Origin: a virus
IMG/VR virus record: IMGVR_UViG_3300049596_000320
Location: 1-34,540 of that record
DNA: 34,540 nt
Reading direction: 5' to 3' (one strand)
Position 1 is the stretch's first letter, and each line of letters starts with the position of its first letter. The position numbers and the translations under genes were made by a program. The notes under the pieces are model-generated. The model was not told where the DNA came from and ran no database searches. It saw only the letters and a list, made by a program, of their open reading frames with translations. Shown piece after piece: positions 1 through 7,854 of this stretch.

Positions 1-127
1 CACATATGCCCTTACTGCTTGATTGCCCATTTGGTTAATTGATGCTTGACTTATGTTTGTAGTTTGTGCTTGTGGTGCAGCCGGTGTCATAGGTGCAGAT
101 GTAGATACATTTGGCATATTAGGATTC
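1..127. repeat. Terminal direct repeat (left copy) marking circular closure
   Basis: Bases 1-127 are identical to 34414-34540, the last bases of the window. The repeat lies inside the tape-measure coding sequence, and removing one copy restores one uninterrupted reading frame. A length of 127 equals a common maximal assembler k-mer, so this is most likely the overlap left on a circular contig (unique length 34,413 bp) and not a physical terminal repeat. It therefore indicates a complete, circular or circularly permuted phage genome. Confidence 0.93.
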
Positions 128-2118
128 CCACCACCACTAGCTGATGGAACCTTTACTGCTAATATATTTTTAACTGCACTAAATCCTGTCATTGCAGCCA
201 TAGCTACTGCAGGAATTGCTGCTGGGTAACCTAATTTAACACCTGCTGCAATACCTTGATATGTACTAATTAACGCACTTGCAACTGCTAGTGTTTTACC
301 AATTGCAGTTTGTTTGCCTACTAAATCAGATGCCTGATTTAATGCTTGTGCAACTCCTTGTGCTAAAGCAATTTTAGCATCTGCTTCTTTTTTATCTATT
401 TCTTTTCTAGCATTTGAATTAGCTTCTACTCCTGCGTTGTATGCATTTTCTGATATTAAATTTTTATCAAAATATTCTTTTAATAATAAATCTTTTTTAT
501 CTAATAATTCCCTTTCTAAATCAAATTTAGCAACATTCTTTGCTATCTCTTTATCTAATGTAGCAATATCTTCTTCTGCTATCTTTTTATCTGCAACTAA
601 TTTTAATGCATCTAATTCAGTATTTTCTTTTTCTTGAAGTGCAGCTTTTAAAGCAATCTTTTGTTCTGCATTATATGTTTCATTTTTTTCAATATCTTGA
701 TATTGTAATTTATAATTTGCTTCTAATTGTTCTTTAGCTTTATCATATTCATTCTTAATCCCTAATAACTTGTTTTCAAGTATTATTTTATTTAATTCTT
801 TTTGGAATAAATCTTCTTTAGCTAACTGTTGTTTTTTAAACTTATCATTTACTGCATCTGTTTCAGCTTGTTCTGCCTTTGCTAAATCTCCATTATCTTT
901 TATTCCTGCTTCTGCAAGTTTCTTCCTTTTCTCTGCATATGCTTCTTCTATTGATTGAATTTCTTGTTGCTGTTGTGTCTTTAATTTTTTATTTGCTTCG
1001 TGTAATATAGAATTTGCCTCATCTACTTTCTTTTGTGCAGCATCATTATCACCCTTAGTTTTAGCCCTATCTGCTTTGTCAATACCTTGAACAGCTATCT
1101 GAAATCCTGCTCTCTTTTCTTTTAGTTTATTAAGACTTGCTTCTGCTGCTTCTATTGTTTTATCTCCATCTTTTGCAGTTTGCTCAGGGTCAAATACCAT
1201 CTTCGCTAATCCACCTGTAAAGCCTTCTTGCAATTTCCAATTTTTGCCTAATGCTTTACCAAGCGCATCTGCTGCTGCAAGTACAATAGTAACCGGTGCT
1301 AATAAAAAGTTTATAAGACCTTTTGTAAATTCATAATTCCTTTTTGATGCTTCTACTTGTGCATTTTTTGTATTCTTTGCATTTTCTAAATTAATTTCAG
1401 CAGCCCTTATAGCCTCATCTGATTGTTTTATCTTTAGATTAAGTATGTCTTTTTCACTCTTACCTTGTAACCTAAGTTGATTAGATTGACCATCTATTAC
1501 ATCTAACTTATCTTCTTGAGTTTTTAAATTTTCTTTAGATGTTTCATTTAACTTTTCTTGCTCATCACTTGTACCACTTACTGCTGCTTTTATATCATCC
1601 CAATATGCTACTAATGAACCTATTGCAACTAATAATAAACCAATACCTGTTGAACCAATAGCAGCCTTAATACCTTTAAAAGCATCAATAGCTACTGCTT
1701 TCATTTGTTTAAATGAATCTATACTTTCACCTATTGCTTGCAACCCTTGAGAAATAGCCATTGCTGATTGAACCTTTAACAATGTCTTTTGGACATCTTC
1801 TGATTCAGCACCAAATAATGCCATTGCACCTTGTACTGCACCAAATCCACCGGCTACACCTGATAATGAAGCAGTTAATGATTTGAACTTTGCATCAGGA
1901 TTAAAAGCCTCTGTCAATGCTTTAGCATCACCAATTTTATCTTTTAATTCTCCTGCTCTTTTAGCAGCCTCAATAGCTTGTTTTGATGTAGCACCAAACT
2001 TATCAGATAATGCAGTTACCTCTGCCTGTGCTTCTCTTAATTGCTTTTTAAGTGAACCTACAGAAGCAGTAGCACTTGATGTATCTACTGTTGCTTTTAA
2101 ATTTAAATTCTCTGTCAT
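1..2118 (-). CDS. Tail tape measure protein, N-terminal and central part (continues at 34345-34413)
   Basis: Tape measure proteins set the length of a siphovirus tail and occupy the tail tube lumen. The ATG at 2116-2118 overlaps the stop of the upstream gene as TAATG. The frame stays open to base 1 and, once the circle is closed, ends at 34345, giving 728 residues. Residues 1-130 are Ala/Lys/Glu-rich helices. A Gly/Ile/Leu-rich hydrophobic stretch lies near residues 145-175, and a second (LLAPVTIVLAAADALGKALG) near 260-290. Long charged coiled coil (Lys/Glu/Gln/Ala) follows. Near the C-terminus there is another Ala/Gly hydrophobic patch and a Pro/Thr/Gln-rich tail. This mix of coiled coil and membrane-like patches is typical of the family. 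It is short for a tape measure, which suggests a tail of about 0.1 micrometre by the usual length rule. It lies after the tail-tip genes, which is the reverse of the usual siphovirus order. Confidence 0.88.
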   Translation of the reverse strand, partial: MTENLNLKATVDTSSATASVGSLKKQLREAQAEVTALSDKFGATSKQAIEAAKRAGELKDKIGDAKALTEAFNPDAKFKSLTASLSGVAGGFGAVQGAMALFGAESEDVQKTLLKVQSAMAISQGLQAIGESIDSFKQMKAVAIDAFKGIKAAIGSTGIGLLLVAIGSLVAYWDDIKAAVSGTSDEQEKLNETSKENLKTQEDKLDVIDGQSNQLRLQGKSEKDILNLKIKQSDEAIRAAEINLENAKNTKNAQVEASKRNYEFTKGLINFLLAPVTIVLAAADALGKALGKNWKLQEGFTGGLAKMVFDPEQTAKDGDKTIEAAEASLNKLKEKRAGFQIAVQGIDKADRAKTKGDNDAAQKKVDEANSILHEANKKLKTQQQQEIQSIEEAYAEKRKKLAEAGIKDNGDLAKAEQAETDAVNDKFKKQQLAKEDLFQKELNKIILENKLLGIKNEYDKAKEQLEANYKLQYQDIEKNETYNAEQKIALKAALQEKENTELDALKLVADKKIAEEDIATLDKEIAKNVAKFDLERELLDKKDLLLKEYFDKNLISENAYNAGVEANSNARKEIDKKEADAKIALAQGVAQALNQASDLVGKQTAIGKTLAVASALISTYQGIAAGVKLGYPAAIPAVAMAAMTGFSAVKNILAVKVPSASGGGNPNMPNVSTSAPMTPAAPQAQTTNISQASINQMGNQAVRAYV

Positions 2119-4133
2119 TAGTACGTTGTTTCAATTACTTTTAATAAACTTATTTTTGTCGTGTTATATTCCATTGGGTTATACCCCTCAATCTTATTCA
2201 ATCTAAATAGTGACCCATCTACCCAAATGTATTTGCTAAAGTCTAAATTAAATATATCTATTGTATTTAATAAAATAGAACAAGACAATAACTTACTATT
2301 TTTATTTGTTATTTCTGCCATATATGTATCATAAAATACATTAAACAAATTATTATTAGTGTAATTATCTGAACTATAAAAAATTTCTTTTGGTGCTCCA
2401 AAGTTTATATCATTTAAAGGAGTGTAAGGGTCGTCTAAATGACCACCATATCCATAAGAAGTTAATGTCACAAGTGTAGCTGATATATTTTTAATAGCCC
2501 AAGAAGTAACTGATGGTATTTTTTTTACTTGCATTATTCTAATTACACTATCCATATTATCCTCTGCACTATTTGCATTAGACTTTTTATAAATAGCCGG
2601 ATATATTTTATCAGTTCCAATAGCTCTAAATAAAACAGATGGTGCAAATATTACTTCAACAGTTTCTGTATCTTTACTAAAGTCATATAAACTATCAAAA
2701 ATACTATTACCATAAGATTCCGAATATTTCTTTTTATAGTTTTCATTGTAAAAATCATTATCCTCTTTAAATTTATAGTTGTAATATCTAGCATTTAATT
2801 CACTCATAGGCTTAATGCTCAATGGCTTAGACCTATCTATTTTATTAGACCAATCATTAGCAGTAGAACTGCTTGTTTCGTAAAAGTGAATATATGGCTT
2901 AATGATAATATTATTCTCTTTAAATTTATCATCATATACATAAAGGTTAAACATTTTACAAATGCTTAAAAATAAGTCTCTTTGAAATATTCCCTTAGGA
3001 ATACAGTCATTCATAATCAAACCATCACCTAATGCCAATGCTACAGGTATTGATGATATGGAATTAAAGCTAACATCTGCATCATTTACTGTAATAGGTA
3101 TGTCATCCTTGTTAGGTGCGTTATTAGTAAATTGGAATTGTAAGTAATCATTTTGTACCATTAATGTTGAAATACTTCCACTTATAGAAAATGTGTCAGT
3201 AAAATATTCACCATAAATAGATACACCATTTTTTAAAATATTTAAAGTTCCGGCAGTTGAAGTTCCGTTAAAATTATAATCAAAAGTAAGAGTAAATGCA
3301 GTTGCACCTGTATATGTAAATTTAGAATTAGCTGCTGATGGAACTAATCCTGAACCTGTAACTGTTGTAAATCTAAGAAAAGAACTGCCTGTCACCTCTT
3401 GTGGTACTGTTAGTACAGCATTGTTTAAATCACTTGTAGTTTTAGTTAATTGCTTTTGATTGTGTGGTATTACTAATCTTTTAAAATAATCTGTTGCAAA
3501 GAAATCACACTCATAAGTGTAGTCTATATTGGCAAATATTTTATCTATATATTCTTTAATATATATTGCCGGTCTAAATGTAGTATATTGAAAATCTACT
3601 TTGTTTGTACTTACATTTCCATAATCTATTAATGGGTAAAAGTACCCTTCTCCTCTTGCAGCATCCCAACTTGCAGTAATATTAGTTGTATTGTAAACGT
3701 GGTCATAAGCACTAAAATCTAAATTTTCTAATTTCTTATTCCCTAATGTAGTCATAAATCCACCTAGCTCACCAAACACGCTGCATTGATATTCAATAGT
3801 TTCCTTATCTACGACTATTTCTAAAATCCTTAATGTGCCTTTAAATATTTGCACCTTGTCAATATATATAATACACTTAGCAGATTTACTTGCATTGAAA
3901 TTATAGTTTACATTTGGTTTAGTTGCATCAAAATCATTCGCATTGCCAATATCAAATACAAAGCCAAATATTTGATTATTCCTAGCCGTACCGGATAAAG
4001 ATATTGTTTTACTAAATGATGTGTTCTTTGAACCAAAGTCTGTTATGTCATCTATGGTATAAGTAAATTCTGTACTTATATCCTGCAATAAATCCAACTT
4101 ATTATCTTCTATATATATTTCTGTACTAATCAT
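2118..4133 (-). CDS. Tail tip / baseplate hub-like protein (671 aa)
   Basis: A large tail-module protein without a recognised enzymatic domain. The N-terminus (MISTEIYIEDNKLDL, then a segment rich in Ser/Thr and Ile ending near SFSKTISLSG) resembles the opening of many Bacteroidota phage tail-tip proteins. In these a short beta-rich domain about the width of a distal-tail domain begins with an element-declaring strand followed by an F-x-K-x-I/V-x-L/V-P/S motif. The rest is beta-rich with many Asn, Tyr and Asp residues. The start overlaps the stop of the 408-aa gene by one base (TAATG type), and the stop overlaps the tape-measure start, so all three look translationally coupled. The likely role is distal tail or baseplate hub. 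This is inferred from position and composition, not from catalytic motifs. Confidence 0.6.
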   Translation of the reverse strand: MISTEIYIEDNKLDLLQDISTEFTYTIDDITDFGSKNTSFSKTISLSGTARNNQIFGFVFDIGNANDFDATKPNVNYNFNASKSAKCIIYIDKVQIFKGTLRILEIVVDKETIEYQCSVFGELGGFMTTLGNKKLENLDFSAYDHVYNTTNITASWDAARGEGYFYPLIDYGNVSTNKVDFQYTTFRPAIYIKEYIDKIFANIDYTYECDFFATDYFKRLVIPHNQKQLTKTTSDLNNAVLTVPQEVTGSSFLRFTTVTGSGLVPSAANSKFTYTGATAFTLTFDYNFNGTSTAGTLNILKNGVSIYGEYFTDTFSISGSISTLMVQNDYLQFQFTNNAPNKDDIPITVNDADVSFNSISSIPVALALGDGLIMNDCIPKGIFQRDLFLSICKMFNLYVYDDKFKENNIIIKPYIHFYETSSSTANDWSNKIDRSKPLSIKPMSELNARYYNYKFKEDNDFYNENYKKKYSESYGNSIFDSLYDFSKDTETVEVIFAPSVLFRAIGTDKIYPAIYKKSNANSAEDNMDSVIRIMQVKKIPSVTSWAIKNISATLVTLTSYGYGGHLDDPYTPLNDINFGAPKEIFYSSDNYTNNNLFNVFYDTYMAEITNKNSKLLSCSILLNTIDIFNLDFSKYIWVDGSLFRLNKIEGYNPMEYNTTKISLLKVIETTY

Positions 4134-5359
4134 TATCTAAATTGACTTGTTAAATATTTACCAACTTCAATATCTATTTCAAAGTTAAATAACTTATCAC
4201 TTGTTTCTAATTTATATTCATAGTTAGTGCTACTGATTGTAACAGGGAAATAAGCACCCTGCACTTCCATATATACAATAGTACTTGCAAATAACTGCGC
4301 TAACCATTCATAGTCCTGTTCACTTACCCAATCGGATATTAGATGGAACTTATCCTTATGCTGAATAGCATAGTTCAATGTCGTTTCATTGTACTTGTTA
4401 TATGAATCAATGTTTGACATTGCATTGCCGGATAGCTGCCAATCGTTGCGCCTATATGATGCCCTTTGCAGTTCCGTTGACCTTTTATTAACCAATGCAA
4501 ATTTCATAGTGTCCCAACCCCCTAGCCTATTAAGAAAATGCAAATTGTATTGCCTGTATTTAGGATAGCACTTTTGTATAAACTGCAGTTTCCTAGATAC
4601 TGCCACCCCTCGTTTTATATAAACATTATAGCCATAAGTATTTTCTGTTATCAATGTTCTACCAGCAAAGGTGTTTATATGCCCTGCCTGACAATTAAAT
4701 AAATTCATTTCACCTGTGAATGTTATGCCACCACTTACGGTATCTATCACCGAACCTGCTTCGTTTAAAACATCAACGATAGCATTATATGTACCGGCAG
4801 TAATCTTAAAATATGTGGCATAAAAATTATCCCCATACTCAATAGTAATCTTTTCCGTTTCCCTTTCCGTTATCCAATCATCTGTGAAGTTTTCTAATAA
4901 TAGATTGTCATAATAATCGGATAGTACTAATGGTGTATTATTATTAACAAATAATATATCTGCAAATAATGGTGGATAATAATTGTATGCAGCTAATGCA
5001 CCGGATGCAAGGTTAGATGTAGTTATCAAATTGCCACCACTTACATATTCTTCACCTACTCTAATTTGGCTATCTACTTTTATCTTATCATTAGATGCCA
5101 CTAATATAGAACTGCCGGATGGTTCAAAGTAATTAGTTACATATGAACGTACCATTGGTGATGCATTAAACACCCCATAGCTGCCCTCTGCTGATGGGGA
5201 TGGATATACTTTTGTTCTGCTCACTTGCGCATTGTTTACATATACATCATACACAAACTTAAATGAAAGTTCACCTATATTTGTTGAACTTGAAACGAAC
5301 CATAAGTCATCGTGCATACTTGAATAAGGTGCAGGGCTACTTTGTATTGTTATTGCCAT
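4133..5359 (-). CDS. Tail / baseplate structural protein (408 aa)
   Basis: A predominantly beta-strand protein rich in Tyr, Asn, Ser and Thr, with no signal peptide or membrane segment. A central motif (YRQYNLHFLNRLGGWDT, about residues 270-287) is a landmark I associate with a family of conserved but uncharacterised tail proteins in Bacteroidota siphophages. The C-terminus has the alternating-hydrophobic pattern of an edge beta-sheet (ETSDKLFNFEIDIEVG). The gene overlaps the upstream neck-like gene by 23 bases and abuts the 671-aa tail-tip gene. A role in the tail tip or baseplate is inferred from its place between a neck-like gene and the tape measure. I cannot assign a biochemical activity. 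Confidence 0.55.
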   Translation of the reverse strand: MAITIQSSPAPYSSMHDDLWFVSSSTNIGELSFKFVYDVYVNNAQVSRTKVYPSPSAEGSYGVFNASPMVRSYVTNYFEPSGSSILVASNDKIKVDSQIRVGEEYVSGGNLITTSNLASGALAAYNYYPPLFADILFVNNNTPLVLSDYYDNLLLENFTDDWITERETEKITIEYGDNFYATYFKITAGTYNAIVDVLNEAGSVIDTVSGGITFTGEMNLFNCQAGHINTFAGRTLITENTYGYNVYIKRGVAVSRKLQFIQKCYPKYRQYNLHFLNRLGGWDTMKFALVNKRSTELQRASYRRNDWQLSGNAMSNIDSYNKYNETTLNYAIQHKDKFHLISDWVSEQDYEWLAQLFASTIVYMEVQGAYFPVTISSTNYEYKLETSDKLFNFEIDIEVGKYLTSQFR

Positions 5360-6047
5360 TTGTTATTTCTTTACCTATTTGTCTAATTTTAATTTGAATA
5401 TCTTTACCTAGTGCTGCCTCCATAACTTCATAGAAGTTTTTACCAAATGTTTCTTTTGCAGCATTATCAAAATAATGCGTTGCTTTTAAACCATCTCTTT
5501 TAATCTTAGTTGAAATGGCATATGCTAACTTTCTTTTATTATCTGCATCTGTTAATAGTTTTTTTAATGCTAGATTTTTCTTTCTACCTGATGTTTCCTT
5601 TACAGTATATTTATCACTTCTAATTGATTTTCTTGCTCTATTAAGCCAAGTAAATATAGAAGCTGCCATTACTCTATTTGGATATGGGGATTTATATTTA
5701 TATTGACTATCTGTATTATTTGGCTTTGCGTTTTTACCACCATATCCCTGCACTCCCTTATTAACAAATTTCCAATACTTTGAAGCAGGTTCATTTTTTG
5801 GGTAACCTAGTGATAATGTATAAATTGTGCCAAATTTAGTAAACTGCAATCTTATATCATTAATATTGCCACTAGATATTGACCCACTTTTTTCTAAATT
5901 ATCTTGTGCTTGTTTAATAAAATCAGCACCAAAGTCTTTAAGTAATTTTTCAATAACAGGCATTTCCCCCTCTTTCATAGGCTGCTCACCTAGTGTATTT
6001 AAAAATCCATTCCCTAATGCTATTGCCTGTGCCTTGCTAATACTCAT
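5337..6047 (-). CDS. Neck / tail-completion-like protein, possibly HK97 gp10-like (236 aa)
   Basis: The start is taken at ATG 6045-6047 (MSISKAQAIALG) because the upstream 14 codons are hydrophobic and look like read-through of noncoding DNA. The first 70 residues are helical with Lys/Glu. A beta-rich segment (FTKFGTIYTLSLG) follows, then a Gly/Lys/Tyr-rich loop with YKYKSPYPNR near residues 115-125 and a basic helical C-terminus. The layout of an amphipathic helix followed by a constrained Lys/Gly-rich region recalls HK97 gp10-type head-tail joining proteins, but similarity is weak by eye. It sits between the tail chaperone pair and the 408-aa tail gene. A hairpin with weak terminator character (6088-6112) precedes it. 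Confidence 0.45.
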   Translation of the reverse strand: MSISKAQAIALGNGFLNTLGEQPMKEGEMPVIEKLLKDFGADFIKQAQDNLEKSGSISSGNINDIRLQFTKFGTIYTLSLGYPKNEPASKYWKFVNKGVQGYGGKNAKPNNTDSQYKYKSPYPNRVMAASIFTWLNRARKSIRSDKYTVKETSGRKKNLALKKLLTDADNKRKLAYAISTKIKRDGLKATHYFDNAAKETFGKNFYEVMEAALGKDIQIKIRQIGKEITNGNNNTK

Positions 6048-6087
6048 ACTAATAAATAGGGCAAAGGTACAAAAATAACTAACCCCC

Positions 6088-6112
6088 ACTTTTTTAGGGC
6101 AGGGGTCAGCAA
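6088..6112 (-). terminator. Weak stem-loop before the neck-like gene
   Basis: On the minus strand ACCCC pairs with GGGGT across the loop TGCCCTAAAAAAGTG. The flanks share CCCCCAC and GGCAGGGG with the terminator at 28977-29006, but the following T content is low. It lies in the 80-base gap between the tail chaperone frame and the 236-aa gene. Confidence 0.3.
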
Positions 6113-6127
6113 ATCAAAAAACACTAT

Positions 6128-6292
6128 CTATCTAACCTTCTTTATTTGCTCTTTGTCATAATCATTCTTAGCTTTTAAATATGAAAGTATATTTAAACAT
6201 TCTATTGTGCTAAGTTCATACGCTTCCGTAACTGTGCAACTTTCGTAGTCGGCAATAAGTTTGGTGGAATATTGCCATCCAAAGTAGTGCAT
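6128..6292 (-). CDS. Tail assembly chaperone, second frame (T-like), 54 aa or longer by -1 frameshift
   Basis: This reading frame lies in the -1 frame relative to the 226-aa gene and overlaps its 3' end. From an internal ATG at 6292 it reads MHYFGWQYSTKLIADY and ends in a Lys-rich helix (YLKAKNDYDKEQIKKVR), which looks like the T part of a G/GT tail chaperone pair. The frame is open further upstream: a TTG at 6382 would give 84 aa, and the frame remains open to a run of nine Ts at 6408-6416. An AGAGGTGG stretch about 12 bases before the ATG could allow independent initiation. The two routes, frameshift or internal start, cannot be separated here. Confidence 0.6.
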   Translation of the reverse strand: MHYFGWQYSTKLIADYESCTVTEAYELSTIECLNILSYLKAKNDYDKEQIKKVR

Positions 6293-6882
6293 AAATCTTG
6301 AACCACCTCTTTCGCTTTGTCCTGCGTCATCCCTGTCTGCATCAGTTTGCTCACCATATAATCCTGTGAAACTTCTATCCAATTTCTGTATACTTGATAA
6401 AAAAAAACAAGCGAGTGATAAACATCTATAAATCTTGCAGTCAGCATATCCTCTGAATATTGTTCGTGCTTACTAGCATCATACTTTTGTTTGAACCAAA
6501 TACCCAATATCCTTTTCTGTGGGATAACCATTGTCGCTGCTAACTTGTGCAGGTTATTATATAAATCCTCACTAAATACCTTGCTTTCAATATACCTAGC
6601 GAATGGCATCTTGCTCACATCATAGTTTATCTTATACCTTTTGGTTTTGTTAATTGATATATACTTAACCGGCTTACCGGCAATCGGTTGTGTTAGGAAT
6701 AAGATGCTTTTCTTTAGCTTATTAAATTGGGTTATTGTAAGGCTATCCACTTGTGCCTCTGTCATATCATTGACTATTGATACTAGCTTAGAATTGACTT
6801 CTATTTCAGTCAGATATTTGTCCTTAGAATTATAGACATTGTATATCTGTTGGTATTGCCAAACATTTATTTTGTGCCACAT
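6202..6882 (-). CDS. Tail assembly chaperone-like protein, first frame (G-like), 226 aa
   Basis: The start is set at ATG 6880-6882 (MWHKINVWQYQQIY), which overlaps the end of a small membrane peptide gene. A longer upstream extension is hydrophobic and belongs to that peptide in another frame. The protein is helical, with no membrane segment. Its C-terminal third (SEDMLTARFIDVYHSL, then a helix ending LRKRMNLAQ) overlaps the T-like frame by 91 bases or more. The frame contains GTT TTT TTT TAT, that is T TTT TTT in the right register for a -1 slip. Position before the tail structural genes and the overlapping frame support a tail chaperone. Sequence similarity to a named family is not certain. 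Confidence 0.55.
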   Translation of the reverse strand: MWHKINVWQYQQIYNVYNSKDKYLTEIEVNSKLVSIVNDMTEAQVDSLTITQFNKLKKSILFLTQPIAGKPVKYISINKTKRYKINYDVSKMPFARYIESKVFSEDLYNNLHKLAATMVIPQKRILGIWFKQKYDASKHEQYSEDMLTARFIDVYHSLVFFYQVYRNWIEVSQDYMVSKLMQTGMTQDKAKEVVQDLCTTLDGNIPPNLLPTTKVAQLRKRMNLAQ

Positions 6883-6971
6883 ATGCTTTTGATTTTGGAT
6901 AAAGATAATACAATTACATATATTAAACAAGCTATTGGAATACTAATGATAAAAAATCTTATGTACTTCAT
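6867..6971 (-). CDS. Small membrane peptide (34 aa)
   Basis: Starts at ATG 6969-6971, two bases after the stop of the 23-aa peptide gene. Residues 5-24 form one hydrophobic segment (FFIISIPIACLIYVIVLSL) flanked by Lys/Arg on both sides. Its stop overlaps the start of the 226-aa tail chaperone gene, so it may be coupled to it. No function is recognised. It could be a small membrane effector or simply a translated leader. Confidence 0.4.
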   Translation of the reverse strand: MKYIRFFIISIPIACLIYVIVLSLSKIKSICGTK

Positions 6972-6973
6972 TG

Positions 6974-7045
6974 TTAATCGTTTATGAATTTATAGAATAT
7001 CCATTTGGCTAACTCCCATATAATAATTGCTAATATTACTGTCAT
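6974..7045 (-). CDS. Very small hydrophobic peptide (23 aa)
   Basis: Starts at ATG 7043-7045 in the context GAATAACTATG, the same start context as many genes in this genome. The product (MTVILAIIIWELAKWIFYKF...) is mostly hydrophobic with two Trp and two Lys, an amphipathic or membrane-inserted helix. It starts three bases after the stop of the coiled-coil gene. The role is unknown and the peptide is near the limit of what can be called. Confidence 0.3.
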   Translation of the reverse strand: MTVILAIIIWELAKWIFYKFIND

Positions 7046-7047
7046 AG

Positions 7048-7212
7048 TTATTCTTTATAAAAATCCTCTTGCAATGATATTAATTCCCTAGTCATATTTT
7101 TAAGCTCCAATTCCTTTTCAGCTAATTGCTTTTCAAGTCTTTGTATCTTTTGAATAAGACCCTCTATTTCCATTTTGTCTAATATGCCTTGTTTTAATTC
7201 GTAGTTTGTCAT
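7048..7212 (-). CDS. Small coiled-coil protein (54 aa)
   Basis: The start is chosen at ATG 7210-7212 (MTNYELKQGILDK); an ATG eleven codons earlier lies within an inverted repeat and adds non-coil sequence. Almost the whole product is a heptad-patterned Leu/Ile/Lys/Glu helix (IQRLEKQLAEKELELKN), a parallel coiled coil. No enzyme motif is present. It lies in the run of small genes between the terminase and the tail genes. A small structural or regulatory adaptor is possible. Confidence 0.55.
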   Translation of the reverse strand: MTNYELKQGILDKMEIEGLIQKIQRLEKQLAEKELELKNMTRELISLQEDFYKE

Positions 7213-7229
7213 AATAGTAGTTTTTAAAA

Positions 7230-7301
7230 TATCCCTGCCCATCTAGGAAACTAACCAACATCCCTATTGTTTAATTTATTTGATTGTTTGTTGCAGGGAT
7301 A
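7230..7301 (-). promoter_or_regulatory. Nested inverted repeats, candidate attenuator
   Basis: TATCCCTGC (7230-7238) and GCAGGGATA (7293-7301) form a perfect 9-bp inverted repeat with a 54-base spacer. A third copy of the core (CATCCCTAT, 7259-7267) can pair with the same arm, so two alternative stems are mutually exclusive. The region lies between the 27-aa peptide gene and the coiled-coil gene. On the minus strand the distal arm is followed by ATATTTTAAAAA, weakly terminator-like. Confidence 0.35.
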
Positions 7302-7307
7302 GTATGT

Positions 7308-7391
7308 TTAATTATTTTGAATGTATGCAGTTGCTAAGATAGCTAGTATCATTATTACTACTGCCTCAAAGTTGTATTGTTTCTGTTTCAT
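7308..7391 (-). CDS. Single-pass membrane peptide (27 aa)
   Basis: Starts at ATG 7389-7391 in the context CACAAACACTATG, shared with the two genes upstream. The product has a basic N-terminus (MKQKQYNF) followed by one hydrophobic helix (AVVIMILAILATAYI) and ends QNN. It is a plausible real gene because of the repeated leader and the positive-inside layout. Function unknown. Confidence 0.45.
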   Translation of the reverse strand: MKQKQYNFEAVVIMILAILATAYIQNN

Positions 7392-7409
7392 AGTGTTTGT
7401 GTTTTTGGA

Positions 7410-7553
7410 TTAGTTTTTTAAATAAATACCATATTTAATTTTATTACTTATTGTTAAATATCTTACACAATATTCATTTGTATTTAAATATTTATTTGAA
7501 TAAGCGATTTTTAAATCTTGTAATTCTTTTTGTAATTCGTTTAATGTTTTCAT
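7410..7553 (-). CDS. Small helical protein (47 aa), unknown function
   Basis: Starts at ATG 7551-7553 after AAACAAACACTATG. The first half is an amphipathic Leu/Lys/Glu helix (TLNELQKELQDLKI); the second half is Tyr/Asn/Lys-rich (YLNTNEYCVRYL). No motif is recognised. It lies 52 bases after the 75-aa gene and shares its start context. Confidence 0.45.
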   Translation of the reverse strand: MKTLNELQKELQDLKIAYSNKYLNTNEYCVRYLTISNKIKYGIYLKN

Positions 7554-7605
7554 AGTGTTTGTTTTTAAATGTGCGTTGGTCAGTCGCACCCCTGACTTTA
7601 ATTAG

Positions 7606-7833
7606 TTATTCATTTCCTTTTACTACATCATTATTTAGCAGCCATAGACATTGTTTGATTGTTGCTTCGTGAATACTTCCACATCCCATTGATTGGCAGA
7701 TATAACCTACTTCCAGCTCTATCCAATAATCAGGTTTTCCATCTTCAATGTTTCCAATTTCGGAAAATGCGTCAGCTACTCTAATGTCTTTTTTTGCTTC
7801 TGCAAATGATTTTACTTTTTTAAACTTTTCCAT
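7606..7833 (-). CDS. Small acidic protein (75 aa), unknown function
   Basis: First gene after the promoter near 7870, with the start context CACAAACACTATG. The N-terminal 20 residues are basic and helical (EKFKKVKSFAEAKKD); the remainder is acidic with Trp and Cys (YICQSMGCGSIHEATIKQC) and ends VVKGNE. The three Cys and one His are not spaced as a standard zinc finger. No family is recognised. As the first gene of the tail-side transcript it could be regulatory, but nothing in the sequence proves this. Confidence 0.55.
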   Translation of the reverse strand: MEKFKKVKSFAEAKKDIRVADAFSEIGNIEDGKPDYWIELEVGYICQSMGCGSIHEATIKQCLWLLNNDVVKGNE

Positions 7834-7854
7834 AGTGTTTGTGTTTTTGGTTTG

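Noticed and set aside
1-127. The end repeat as a physical direct terminal repeat of the packaged DNA
   Set aside because: It lies inside the tape-measure coding sequence, its length equals a common assembler k-mer, and closure restores a perfect gene. Only read coverage could revive the idea.
1883-2206. A 107-aa plus-strand frame at the tape-measure start
   Set aside because: It is antisense to the conserved N-terminal helices of the tape measure and spans two genes.
6202-6930. The longer start of the tail chaperone (ATG near 6930)
   Set aside because: The extra 16 residues are the out-of-frame reading of the small membrane peptide; MWHKINVWQYQQ at 6882 is a better start.
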